This document shows, piece by piece, positions 1 through 11,911 of a stretch of 64,000 nucleotides of DNA. Origin of the DNA: Favolaschia claudopus (lineage: Eukaryota > Basidiomycota > Agaricomycetes > Agaricales > Mycenaceae); the NCBI GenBank assembly GCA_037176885.1, contig JAWWNJ010000194.1, positions 292,433-356,432 on the forward strand, written 5' to 3'. Both the position numbers and the translations under genes were made by a program. The notes under the pieces were generated by a model. The model was not told the DNA's origin and searched no databases. It saw only the letters and a program-made list of their open reading frames with translations. Each line of letters begins with the position of its first letter. Position 1 is the first letter of the stretch.

Positions 1-943
1 ACCAAACCCAGGTGTGTGCCCACTTCCCTAACAACTGTCCCCTTCTGACACTGCACTCCCACCAGCTGTTGTCCGTCGTGGTGCGCATCAGTTCACCCTT
101 CGCCCGTGATTCGCCCTTCAACCTATACGACGACGCACACATCAGACGATGCGCGGGGAAGCGGGGTTCTCAAAGGTGTGTGGACTCGTACCTCGTTTCA
201 ATGACTCTTATCGTTTTAAAGGCGCCTTTCACTTGTTACAATGCAATTAATTCGAAATTCTATATGTAGTCAGTGAGAACACCATACGATCGCTCCAATC
301 CGCGAACGATCGATTGAGAAATCTGCGTCTGGGATATGGATTGCCCATTATTTTGAGTTGGCCGCCTGTGAAGCGGCCGAGCAGCCTCACGACATGAACC
401 TCCCTGGCCGAGAAGCGCCTGGAGTTATTCTGATTTTTTTTTGTCTTGCGCATGGAAACATTCAATCCGCTCACGGTGAAAAACTCCCAAGGAGGTACTT
501 ACAATCTAAGAGAAGTCAATTTGGAGGACCCAAGCTCGAAGTTGGAGTCAGTGCGCGTGTCTTGTTTGCTCTCATCTTTCCGTTAAGCTGCAACTATGTC
601 GAAAACTTCTCTTGATTTCCTTCACTGTGCGCCTTCCATGAATCGCAATTCACACTACTGGGACCGAAATATTTAGCTGGCCCCAGATGTGCCAGTGGCT
701 GCGGCCCGTGTGCACTGTACATCACTTTATCCTCCACAAATTCAGCGACCCGGGACTCCAGGATGAAGTGTTTACGGAAATTCTGCCAGGATCACCAGCA
801 CGGTCAAGCGCTGCCGCTGGTCAGGGATCACCAAGGTTGAAGGCGATGAATGTTACAGGATTTACTTATTTATGGGACCAAGCTGTAATGCCATCTGTCC
901 TCCCTTGCGCTCTCCCTCAGACTTTCTTTGCACCTCTCCGATA
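1..943. other. Intergenic region upstream of the first TPR gene
   Basis: No reading frame here has recognisable domain content, and the short open frames in all six frames look random. The last ~100 bases before the start codon at 944 are pyrimidine-rich, as is common upstream of fungal genes. I see no RNA gene or repeat. Confidence 0.5.
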
Positions 944-3900
944 ATGGACCCAATAACCGTCACCACGACTATCATCACGCTCGGCACTTTCATCAAGGAT
1001 CTCATAGAGCTCGGTGAAGGCATTAGCAGCTCTATGGAACAGGCGGGACAACTTCTAGCGCGATAAACATGCTCTGATGAGGTTGCAGGTCAGCGAAAAT
1101 CGGCGACAAATTAGGAACCTTACCGAGGACATCGTGCGCGCTCTGTATGAGCTTGCAAGTCTCACTCGCGGCAAGGAAGGCGCGTTTCGGGGACCGGAGC
1201 TGTTATGTGCCCTTGAAAGTCTAAAGGCGTAAGGTCCTTTGTACAAACGGTCCTTTGTGTTTCTTAATGTTTCGAATCAGCGAAATGCTATGTGTGCATT
1301 CCAAATGTTTGAAGATCTCTCCGAAACAGCTCCCTGGTTTTCGGGGCATCCCGTCTCATTTGAAAGCTTGGAGGAAACGCGATGAACTGGAGAAACAGAT
1401 TGGTCGTTTGCGGGAACGCGTGCAGAATTGTATAAGCCAATTCACCGTGAGTACGCCCATCAATAGACGCACAGGCTCCGAGTCGCTCACTGCAGACTTG
1501 ATATGCAGGCGTTCTCAGCTGCTCGTACTGAACACCTGGCGGCTGAGACTGCGCATAGGACTCTGCGTATCGAAAAAAGACTCATTGTGGACAATATAGA
1601 AAATCAGGTGAAAGCTCGTCGGCTAGAAGGGCTGATGGCGCGTGTCATGTTGGATTCCGAATTCGGGCACTGTAGATTGAGGGAAACGGCCGAGAACATA
1701 TCAGCTGTAAGCGTGTTGAATTTCCGATTGAATGAATCTCATCTGAATAAGGATTCCTCTTTCCAAACTCTGGAATACCAATATGTGTCTGCGCAATTGA
1801 ATTCACTCATAAACTCGAGCAGACTGTTGATTGCATCCGAAGATTTGTCGCTCTATCGAGGCTGGAAATCCGACACATTATGTTACCAATTTTCCGACTC
1901 TTCCCTATCCACGCCTTCGCATGCACTCTTCCACATTCTCGGAATCATTGTCGCGATTCATTCCCGGGATCATGCATCGTTACTGGACCTGTTAATGAAG
2001 GCTATTATGAACAACTTGATCTCTCAATGTGTTTCGCTTTCGCTGGAATGTATTCAGAAGAAATCGTGTGGGGTCACTTCAAAATCGATCTCCTTCGCTA
2101 TATGGCGAAGAGGGGCTATGATAATGGGACCTTACCACGCATGGCGAATACGCTGAGCAACATTTCCGGAGCACATCGCTGTCGATCCGAGCTCGACATT
2201 GCCATTGAGCTCAGTCAACAGTCGTTGGCACTCTGGGTTGAAATATCGCACCTGTTGCCTGAGGCGGACAACCGGATCGGCTACTTGGAATCAATGCTTG
2301 CCCATGTAAAGAATTTTATTGTCGTAGATGACGACAAAACAACCATGTTATCCGCAGCTCAAGATGCGGTGTCATTAGCTCGTCCAATGGCAAAAGCTCT
2401 GGCCGAGTCTATGGTCTCAAGAGGAACATCGTTGACAACCGAGGAGGAAAGCAACACGGACATTTTTTGCGAGGCCTTCTTCGTCCTCGCAAAAGTTCTC
2501 TCTTCTTTGAATCGTCCCGTCGATTCGTACGAGGTATTCGTAGAAGCTTTCCGGACTGCATCCAGTCTACCGATCTTGAATTATGATCGTAATTGGAGAC
2601 ACGACATTGATTCGTTCTTGCATGTCATCTGCACAGTGGCGGAGGACGGTCGCCTTTCTCTTTCCATGCTTGCAGATTGCGTGGACCTATTCCATACCTT
2701 GACTCGCATCTACCAAAAGCAATATTCATTTGGATTTCTGCATGTTCTTCATGCCTTTGTCTATTCTTCGCAGCAACCGCATTCCTACCATTCCACGCAA
2801 CATATTCGTCTCTTTTTGGAACCCACATATCCGGCCGCACCACCTGCAATAGACATCGCCACATCCATTCCGATCGACTCGAGTGTATTGGCGGACGCGA
2901 TGAGATTATTCTTTGCTGATCTGTGGGACGTTTGCACGATTCCGTTAATCCAAAACATTCTTGTTGCCCACTTTTCTCAGGCCATCGAGGTGCTTCGAGC
3001 CACGGTACAGAGTTCTGTCTTCGACAATATCATGTTATCTTGGGTTCTTCCCATCGCCTCCGCAGCCCTTCCGCGCATATCCCCAGCCCAGTACGTTGCT
3101 CTACTGCGAGTATTGGTAGAAGGCGCCAAATGCAAAAGCTCCTATGGCGTCCCCGATACCTGGACCTTCGAACAGTGGGAAATGTACCTTGCTAAATATT
3201 TCCAGCGTGTATGCAAACACGCCGCGAGGTTCGGGGTAGTCAACGAGGGAATCTCCATTGGCAAGGAAGTCGTAGCGTTTCTAGAATCTCAAACTGATGC
3301 TCACCCGCGCGCTGTTATGCAGCTACAGGTGTTTCTGGCACTGTGGGCAATCCTTCCTTGTGACGCAGCACGCTTTCGCGACGCGGTTGACCTTGTCAAA
3401 CGGAAGGGGTTGAGGTATCCGGGATCTGGTGACCTTGCTCCTGATTGTTGGTCATGGTACTACCTTTGGTGGGTGATAAAGGAACACATACTCCGACGTG
3501 TAGGACGGCATAAGGAAGCTCTACAACTTGTGAGGAAAGGAGTAGCGGAGGGTATTGAAAAATTCTGGACTCACGGGCCAACCTTCCATCTCCATCTTTT
3601 TATTCTTCTTTCGCAACTCGCCTGTGCTCGGCAACAGATAGGAAGACCTGCAAAAGCGCTCGAGCATGCTGAAAAGGTGGTAGCCGTGTGCCAAGATGTA
3701 TACACTGAAGACACGGAAGAAGACGAAGTCCTATGCGTGCAGATTCACTCCCGCACCATTCACTCAAATTGCCTAGCAACGGTGGGACGGACAGCTGAAG
3801 GTCTTGAGTCTGCACAACAGGCGGTTTCACTATACACAGAATGCTCGGAGCACTTGTGGAAAAATTTCCTGTTCACAATCCGAGGTCAGGAGTTGGGAGG

Positions 3901-4807
3901 AAATGCCTTCTTTGCACTGTCTCTTCGACTGCTGACCGTCAATGACAATGAAGAAGCTCTTTTGAACGGTCGACGAGCAACGGAATTATATCGCAAACTG
4001 GTTGAGCTAGCCCCAAGACACCTTCCTACCCTTGCGCGCAGCCTACGACATCTTGCCGCTATTCTATGGTTGCTCGGACAACAAGATGAGGCCATCGCCG
4101 CCTTCGAAGAAGCTGTTGACATATTGCGCAAGGTCGTCGGCCCGGAGACTTACTTTCTCCCACTTTTCGGCGATGCCTTGGACGAGCTTGCTGGCTACTT
4201 GACAAAGAGAGGCGACAGCACTGGTGCCTCTACCGCGACCTCCGAGGCGGCGGCGGCTAGACTGAAATTCTCCTCGCTGCCCCCTGAACCGGAGTGGTTA
4301 TTTATGCAAGTGGTGGACGGAGATGAAGATGACGATCTGAATTGGTGGGAGTGGGGTGCGGAGCAGTATCACGATGCTCTCGAGAGTTTAGTGAGCACGG
4401 ATAGTGCCGACTCGGAAGTAGATGAGTCGGACGTTGCAGGAGACCCGGAATTCGAAGATGCCCTTGATACCGCAAGCACCGCTAAGGAAACGGAGGAGCC
4501 AGCCTCCGCAGGGACATCGGAGGGCAAGCTTTCACCACTATTGGTTGCACCGGGAGACACTGCCGACCAGCCCAGTTTCCAAGTCGAAGAGTTGAATGAC
4601 AAAGTCAATTCTGGAACCGCCACCGCCGCAGGAGAAGCAGCGAAAGGGACCGAAATCCAAGGCACCTTTGCGAATATCTTGAGCAAACCGGTGGAGATAA
4701 GATTGAGCATGCGGAGTACTGTAATGGATTTTCTCTGGTGGATTTTGCTTCTCCTACCTGCAACTCTTTTCGCCGTCATGTACGCCCAAGGGATTCGAGG
4801 ATTGTAG
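944..4807 (+). CDS. HeLo-like/TPR/tail-anchored protein, copy 1 (apparent frameshift)
   Basis: Exons, set by alignment to the paralogue downstream: 944-1042, 1089-1228, 1281-1446, 1509-1706 and 1752-4807, about 1,218 residues. Residues 1-80 form a helical N-terminal domain (starting MDPITVTTTIITLGTFIKDL) resembling the HeLo-like/fungal STAND N-terminal domains linked to membrane-acting cell-death proteins. TPR-type helical repeats follow, clearest in the last third (4000-4280, EEALLNGRRATELYRKL and DEAIAAFEEAVDILRK). Next come an acidic Ser/Glu-rich linker and a C-terminal hydrophobic segment (WWILLLLPATLFAVMY) that looks like a membrane anchor. Intron 1 would start with GC rather than GT. 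Between the CAT codon at 1920 and the GGA at 2045 this copy is 125 nt where the paralogue has 120, so the reading frame changes with no possible intron. It is therefore either a decayed copy or a sequence error. Function unknown; an immunity or scaffold role is inference only. Confidence 0.75.
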
Positions 4808-7525
4808 AGTGTATACATCCCTGATACAACTGTCTAAAATTCAGTACAACAAACATCTTGTCGAGAACACGGGACACTCCAATCGACTGTTCGGTCCTGC
4901 CACGCATCACACAGATCTCCGCGTCTGAGGGAACCGAGCGACAGCGTTAAGAGAGCCCGATACTGCCCTTGCGTTCCGAGCCCTCAGGGACCATCGACAA
5001 GGTCAGGCCTCAGAATGATTCACCTATCACTTCCACTCGTCCCCTCGTGTCCCTTCCCCCTCCTCTCCAGCGCCATCCTAATCCTCCTCGTACGACACCT
5101 CGAGCCAATATGCCCAACGACATACAGCAACGAAGTCATCATTCGCTCAGCCCGCCCAGAAGGACGTGCAAAAGTAGGAGTAGAGGATTCTGGTATTTGT
5201 TTCGCGTTGATGGTGCGTCAATAGACACCTCAGATGATGGGAATGATGGCGCGGGGGATGCTGCCGTTGCCGACGAGAGTCTCGAGGGGATCTGAGGGAG
5301 TCTGAGAAGTCGTTCGAGACTTATAGTAGAGAGAAACGGACAGAATCATTACAACCACACAGATTGAGGATGTGATGCGCAGGACCGTATCGAGCTAACG
5401 GTATACCCCCAGCCAAGTTTACCGGCAAGAACACCTCCATTTACGGGTTTCAAGGTCGACGCAAACTAATTCATGGATTGGCTTCGAAGGAAATCGACGA
5501 AATGGAGGCAACATACAACAGGCCGCATCGTAGCCAGTCCCGAAAATCCGCCGCGGTCAGAACACGTCGAGTCCGATATGTCGGCAACGACGCGGACCAT
5601 GATTGCCATAGTATTGACGAACCCAGCTGCTTGAAAACATCGCAGATAACCAGTAGTCGGGCGCGGGTGTGAGGTGGAGCCGACGCAGCAGAGGGAACGC
5701 AGCAGGAGACACCATGAATAGCGTCTTCGACCCAGACGGTGCTTCAAAACATGGATTTCTGCAGATTTTTGCGCACTGTATCATTCTTGCTCTGCTTAAG
5801 ACCATAGTTTTGAGTGACTGTACATGTGATGCTGAGGGCGTTCAAATTTCTATAATCTTGGTTCGATTGGGCCGGTGGACGTTGATACGAACAACGTGTG
5901 GGAATGGCGCGTGTCATGTTTATTACTCTATATTTCGTTTCCTACCACCATGTTCTCTTTAAATTACCCGCATTCAGATTCCTCCTCAACGTCTGGGGCT
6001 ATATACGTTGCTTTTCAGGCTTTGAGCACTGGTCGCCTGGACTAGGTCTGCACAAACTTGAAGCAGATATTGAAAGGAGAACAACGGGGAGGTATGGTCG
6101 GGATGAAGGAATGAAAAGCTGCCAATGTGGGTACGCTGGAGGGGAGGTGTGACGGGGACAGTGCGCGGCCACTGCAAGGCGCGTCAGGGTGAATGCGGAG
6201 GACGAGGAAGGAGACGGGTGGGGTGCGTAGATCGGCACACGAAGTGAAGGACATCCGCCTGGCCGACGAAAATGCATATAACGTATGAGTCGGCATGGCC
6301 CCCAGCGCGTCTTCTCGTCCAACTCTTCATGCGGCGTCCTGTCAGTCCCTAAGTCAAATGCAGCTCAATCGTCTTGCTTACCTTCCTTTCAGGTCACTTC
6401 ACCGTCTCGGTCTTCAAATCCACTACGATCTTGAAGCCGGAGATGCTGGCGGGCGAGATTTAGATTCTCTGATCACTCACCGTCTCCCCAAGGTCACTCC
6501 CCACCATCCACCTCGTCGACAATATTAACCGCGCGTGAAGCAGCCCGTATTGGGGCTCTCGTCTTCGACGCGCCGGAGCCGAGGGTGCGGTCGTTGCCGG
6601 TCGGTGAGATAGGGGAAACAGTGTGGAGGAAGGAGGAGAGACGTTCTGCAGCTGGTCGGTGGCGCCGGTTTGACGAAGAATAATTCGCCTGCTATTGATA
6701 TACGGGTGTGCTGTCGAAGGAGGGGTGGTGAAGAGCATGTCCATCTCTGTGTGGACGTTGTCGAATGGGTTCGTGTGCCACCTGATGCCGGATTTGCAGA
6801 AAGAGCCTCAAGCTGTTACTTGATTGTGGACGGAACCCTCCCTCGCCTTGTTCCCATTTGAAGACTATATGACGATCTTCGCGCTGATAACCGGTACTCA
6901 TTATACCGTTCAATCTGGAGCAGCACTCGTAGACTCGGTCTTGTCGTCTTGATCTTCTGGCGACGACAGAAGAGGAACGATTGCACGCTTATATTCTCGG
7001 ATGGTCGCTGACCAGTCCGTGAAATACCGACCCAAGTGGACCCTTCGCATTCCACTTCCCGCCTTTCTATGTTTCAGCACCTCCTCACAGCGAATCGCTA
7101 ACGCCACCTACGCGCCCACCACTCATTTTCCGATGACCCCTTCCCCATCGTTCTCCCACGTTCGATCCCCTTTATCAGCCCAACAGGATTCAGACCTGGT
7201 CACTCAGCCTCACCCCGGGTTGGGCCAGATACACAGCAGTCATTTCGAAAGGCTTCGAATGCCGTCCGACCCGGAAGGCCTCACTGAATGCTGAATCGGT
7301 GGTAGTATATATCGAGGTGGACATTCGTTGGCGCTTGTCAATGAGGCTGTGACGAGCGTGCACTGGCGCTTCGCCATTTCTCTGTTTGCCTTAAGTCTCT
7401 CACGTCGCTCAAATTTAGAGCTGTGACCATCCCATTCTGCAACGTCAAGCCTTTCAACAAATCTCCACGTACTACTTCCCTCCCACATTCTCCATCTCTT
7501 CCGCCGCGCGCAGTGTTTGTCAGTA
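4808..7525. other. 2.7 kb spacer between the two TPR paralogues
   Basis: No convincing gene. Open frames here are short and overlap each other on both strands without domain content. The 150 bases before 7526 are the presumed promoter/5' UTR of the second paralogue and are C/T-rich on the plus strand. Confidence 0.45.
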
Positions 7526-10500
7526 ATGCTCGACCCCTTGACAGTCACCACTACTATCATTACTCTCGCCACCTTCATCAAGGATCTCATAGAACTGGGT
7601 GAAGGCATTCGCAGCTCTATAGAAAAGGTACATTGGCTCCTGACGCTGTGATCGTGCTCAATAGGTCGCAGGTTAGCGAAAATCGACGGCAAATCAGAGA
7701 GCTTGCACAGGACATTGTGCGCACTCTGTACGATCTCGCAAGTCTCACCTGCGGCAAAGAAGACGCGTTTCGTGGATCGGAGTTGTTGGATGCGCTGGAG
7801 AATCTTAAAGCGTAAGGCCCCTAGTCGAGACCTGCTTCATGCATTTTCTTACTTGGTATTATGAGATTAGCGAGATGTTGCATGTACATTCTAAATGTCT
7901 CAAAATCTCTCCGGTGCAGCTACCTGGTCTTTGGGGCGTCAAGTCTCAATTAAAGGCTTGGAGAAAGCGCGATGATTTAGAGAAAAAAATCACGCGTCTG
8001 AGGGAACGCGTGAACAAATGTTTCCTTCAATTCACGGCGAGTCACCTATTCATCATATTCAGTGGAGGATCCCACTTACCCTGCTTCCATAAAGGCCTTC
8101 TCAGCTGCTCGTACCGAGCACGTCGCGTTGCGCATCGAACAAAGATTGGTTGTGGATGGCATGGAGAACCATGTAAAGGCTCGTCGGCTAGAAGGGATGG
8201 TGGCCCAATTGCTGCTTGACTCCAACTTCGGGCGTCATAAGTTGGGTGAAACTATTGAGGTCATATCATCGGTATGTGTACAGTGAACCCTCCATGAAAC
8301 AAACCCATCGCTCGACAGGATCCGACTTTCCGAAGTCTGGAATCTCAATATATGTCTGTGCAATTGAAGTCCCTTATCAACTCGATTGAACGACTCCTGG
8401 CCAGTGGCAATTTGACATTCGAATTCGACCCGTTCGAGGACATCGTGTACCGACCTGTCTTCATTGACCCTACCATTCTTACACCTTGCCATGCGCTAAT
8501 TCAGCTCTTGCAACTGGTTGTCGAGATCAATGGTACGATCTATGCGGCTGTTCCATTGCGGTCGATGGGAACTGCTTGGTCGCGGTTGGGAATACAACTC
8601 TCCTATATTGGAATGTTTTCCGAAGCCAACGCCTGGAATCATTTCAATATTGCATGCTTTCGCCATGCAAGCAAAACAGACTATGGCACAAGAGCTTTAC
8701 CAAACATCGCAAACAAACTACATCATATATCCGTGGATCACAGAGACCGATTTGAGACGACCTTAGCTTTGCAATTGAGCCAGCAATCTCTTGACTTTTG
8801 GATCCAGAGCTCTGAAATCCTGCCCTGTGACCATCGGATTGGCACTCTGGCGTCCATGACACTCCACGCCGACAATCTTCTCACGAGCAACGAAAAAGCG
8901 GCTGCCCTGTCTACGGCTAAGGATGCAGCGTCCATCGCTCGGGCCATAATGACGGAGCTGATGGAATGTATCTCGAATGTATCATCCTTGACCGACGAGG
9001 AGGTGTTCGAGGCGACGCAATCTCGCGAGGGATTTTTTGTCCTCGCTCGAGTGCTTTCTTCTTCGAATCGAGACTTGGATTCATATGCCGCCTTCATGGA
9101 AGGTTTCCAGACAGCACAGAAACTACCAGTTCCCAGTCATCCTCCTTCTGGTCGTGACATCGACTCATTCATCGACGTTATATGCAAGCTAGCAGAGAGC
9201 GGCTACCTCTCGCTTCCCATGCTGACCGAATGCATGATGCTTTTCCGGGATCTCGCTCGCATCTATCAATACACCTTTTCCTACGAATTTCTCCGACTCT
9301 TACACGCCCTCGTCTACTTTTCGCAGCAGTCTGCCCCCTCTCTCTGCAATATTCGTCTCTTTATGGAACCAGGATCAGCCTCCCCAATGCCTGAACTAGA
9401 TATTGCCAAACCAATTCTCAATGATTTGGATGTAGTACAGGATGCGGTACGGTTATTCTATACCGAGGCATCAGAACACTGCACAGCTCCCTTGATCCAA
9501 AACATTCTTGTTGCTCACTTCCAAACGGCCATCGCCGTCCTTCGCGATCTGGAGCGAAGCTTCGACCTGCTCCGCTTTACTTGGGTCCCCTCTATCGCCT
9601 GTTGGATCCTTCCGCTTCTTACGAGACCCGACTTTTCCACTTTGCTAAGTGTATTGGGAGAGACCATCCAAAGATTTTCGTCGAATTTTGTCATCATGGA
9701 TTTGGAGTTGCCGAGTATTTTCAGCGGCCCTCTTCATTACATTTGTCGACACGCTCTGAAGATTGGGGCCTACGACGAGGGGCTCCAGCTCTGCAAGCAC
9801 GTTGCCGAATATCTCACCTGCCCATTTCACAATGAAGATGGACCTGCGACGTGGTTGCAGTTGTTTCTGTTGCTTCGGGCCTTCATCTTTTGCGACGCAG
9901 CTCGATTTGGTGACGCGATACAAGCCATGCAGGAGTCAGATTCCCCGCTTTCCTCATTCCACTGGCAAGTTGACCGTTCATACTTTCTACCCTATCACAT
10001 TATGAGGACGCGCATCCTCCTGCGCATGGGACGACATTTGGAAGCTCTAACGGTCATCAAGAGAGCATTAACTCTTTACCTTACACAGGATCCGACTTTC
10101 GACGTTAGTCTTTACTTTTTGTTTACGCAGCTCTCCGTGGTATGGGGTCTTCTGGGACATCCACAAAGAGCGCTGGAGAATGCCGAGAAAGCTGTCGAGT
10201 TTTGCGAGAAGGTAGAAGTTGGATACGAAGACGATGATATGAACGACATAGATGATGAAGACCTTGTGTCCCTGCGAATCTACTCGCTCACCACGCTTTC
10301 GAACTGCCAGGCCGCAGCTGTAAAAAGCATCAAAGCCCTCAAATCTGCCCAAGATGCGGTGTCAATATATGCGCAAAACGAGCAGGAGACGTGGGGGGAG
10401 TTGTTTGTAATACTGAGAAAGCAAGCATTAGGAGGAAATGCTTTCTTTGCATTGTCGCAGCGCCTCGCGGGCTCTGGTCATCCCGAACAAGCACTTGCCA

Positions 10501-11472
10501 ACGGCAAAAAAGCCATAGACCTGTACCGCGAGCTTGTCAAAGTGGCCCCGAGACACTTTCCCACTCTTGCAAACGGCCTTCGACATCTCGCGTCCGTTCT
10601 TCAGGACTCAGGCGGCCAGGATGAAGCCATCGCTGCATGCGAGGAAGCTGTCGAAATCATGCGTGGGGTTGCCGACGCGGAGACGTATTTCCTTCCAGAC
10701 CTCGCCGACGTATTGGATCAGTTCGCAGTTTTACTCGTGGAGCAAGGGGACACTGGTAGTGCGGCTGCAGTGACGGCCGAGGCCAGCGAGGCTAGGAGGA
10801 AGTTTGTGTCGTTGCCTGCAGGGCCGGAATGGTTATTTGGGAAAGTCGTGGATTCCGGTGACGAGGAGGATTTGGATTGGTGGGACCTCATGGAGAGTCA
10901 CGATACCCTTGAAGATCCGGGATGGTTATTTGAGAAAGTCGCGGATTCCAGCGATGAGGAGGAGTTGGAGTGGTGGGAGCTTACGGAGTATCGCGATGCC
11001 CTTGAAGATCCGGCGAGTGAAGGAGACGATATGGATATCGAGGATGATGACGAGTATCAAGATGCGCTTGACACTGCAAAATTTGTCGAAGTAACGGAAC
11101 CAGAGCCTGCGATCATAGAGGGGGTGGAGGGACAACCATCCTCGTCTCCCGCTGCAACGAGTCGAGCTATGGATTTGACGCAGGTCGCGGTAGAATCCAG
11201 GTCTGCTAGTCTCCTCGTACCAATTGACGAGGACTTCCCAAAGGTACGTTTCATAGGTACTTAGTATGAATCGCTTGTATACGGCGCTCATGTAGAGACA
11301 GCAGGATCCTCCTAGCGCCATATCGAAGACCCAGGCAGTCGTGAACAATGCCTTGACCAGGCCACTTATGCTTAAGCTGAGCATGAGCATGCAAAGCAGG
11401 CCCGTGGACGTCATATGGTGGATCTTGCTTGCAGTTTTGTTCGCTATATTCGTGTATACCCGGATTGCTTAA
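7526..11472 (+). CDS. HeLo-like/TPR/tail-anchored protein, copy 2 (intact)
   Basis: Six exons: 7526-7627, 7672-7811, 7871-8036, 8095-8271, 8319-11243 and 11296-11472, giving ~1,228 residues with no frame break. The start fits because the same first ~33 residues occur in the upstream paralogue. The N-terminal helical domain (TTIITLATFIKDLIELGEGI) is followed by a charged coiled region, a long helical/TPR solenoid, an acidic linker with a duplicated unit (10827-11012), and a last exon ending in a hydrophobic anchor (VIWWILLAVLFAIFVYTRIA). Intron 3 starts with GC (at 8037), whereas the matching intron in copy 1 starts with GT. The C-terminal TPRs resemble the kinesin-light-chain-like repeats common in agaricomycetes. 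I infer a membrane-anchored helical-repeat scaffold or sensor. Nothing catalytic is visible. Confidence 0.85.
10827..11012 (+). repeat. Two 93 bp in-frame tandem units inside TPR copy 2
   Basis: Units 10827-10919 and 10920-11012 each encode 31 residues with the pattern W-L-F-x-K-V-x-D-S-x-D-E-E followed by WW and ending in LEDP. The upstream paralogue has a single corresponding unit (around 4290-4380), so the duplication arose after the gene pair formed. The units have diverged by several substitutions but not in length. Confidence 0.85.
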
Positions 11473-11911
11473 AGTGTTGTTTTCGATTGAACATATAGAC
11501 TCTTTGAATGATCCAAGTTGACAGAGAGTGAATGCAAGTCGGAAGCTTCGTCTTTCCCAAAACGGTGTGCGCGATTCCAGAAAGCCAGTTTCATCCATGG
11601 CCATGGCTTGGCCCATTGACCGATCCAGGTATAGCGAGCTGTGTGTGCGGTCACGGGCTTCGTCGAGTCGCGGCGTCGCCAGCAAGTCTCCACCTGTATG
11701 ACCCAAAGATGTGGATGAAGGAAGGAGCCTCAAGGAGGCAACCCGCCCGCTGGGACATGCATTTTCACCTCAGCTCTGTCCCTCTTGAAGTCCCAAGAGC
11801 AGCATAATAGTCGAAAAACTATAACGTGTGTAATGCCATTACAGACTTAGATCTACCTTACATCCATTTCCGAGAAAGAGACCTACTTAGCTGAAAACAA
11901 TGCGTCGATAC
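11473..11911. other. Short convergent spacer
   Basis: It lies between the 3' ends of the plus-strand TPR gene and the minus-strand acyltransferase gene. No gene, repeat or RNA is seen. It presumably holds both 3' UTRs. Confidence 0.5.
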
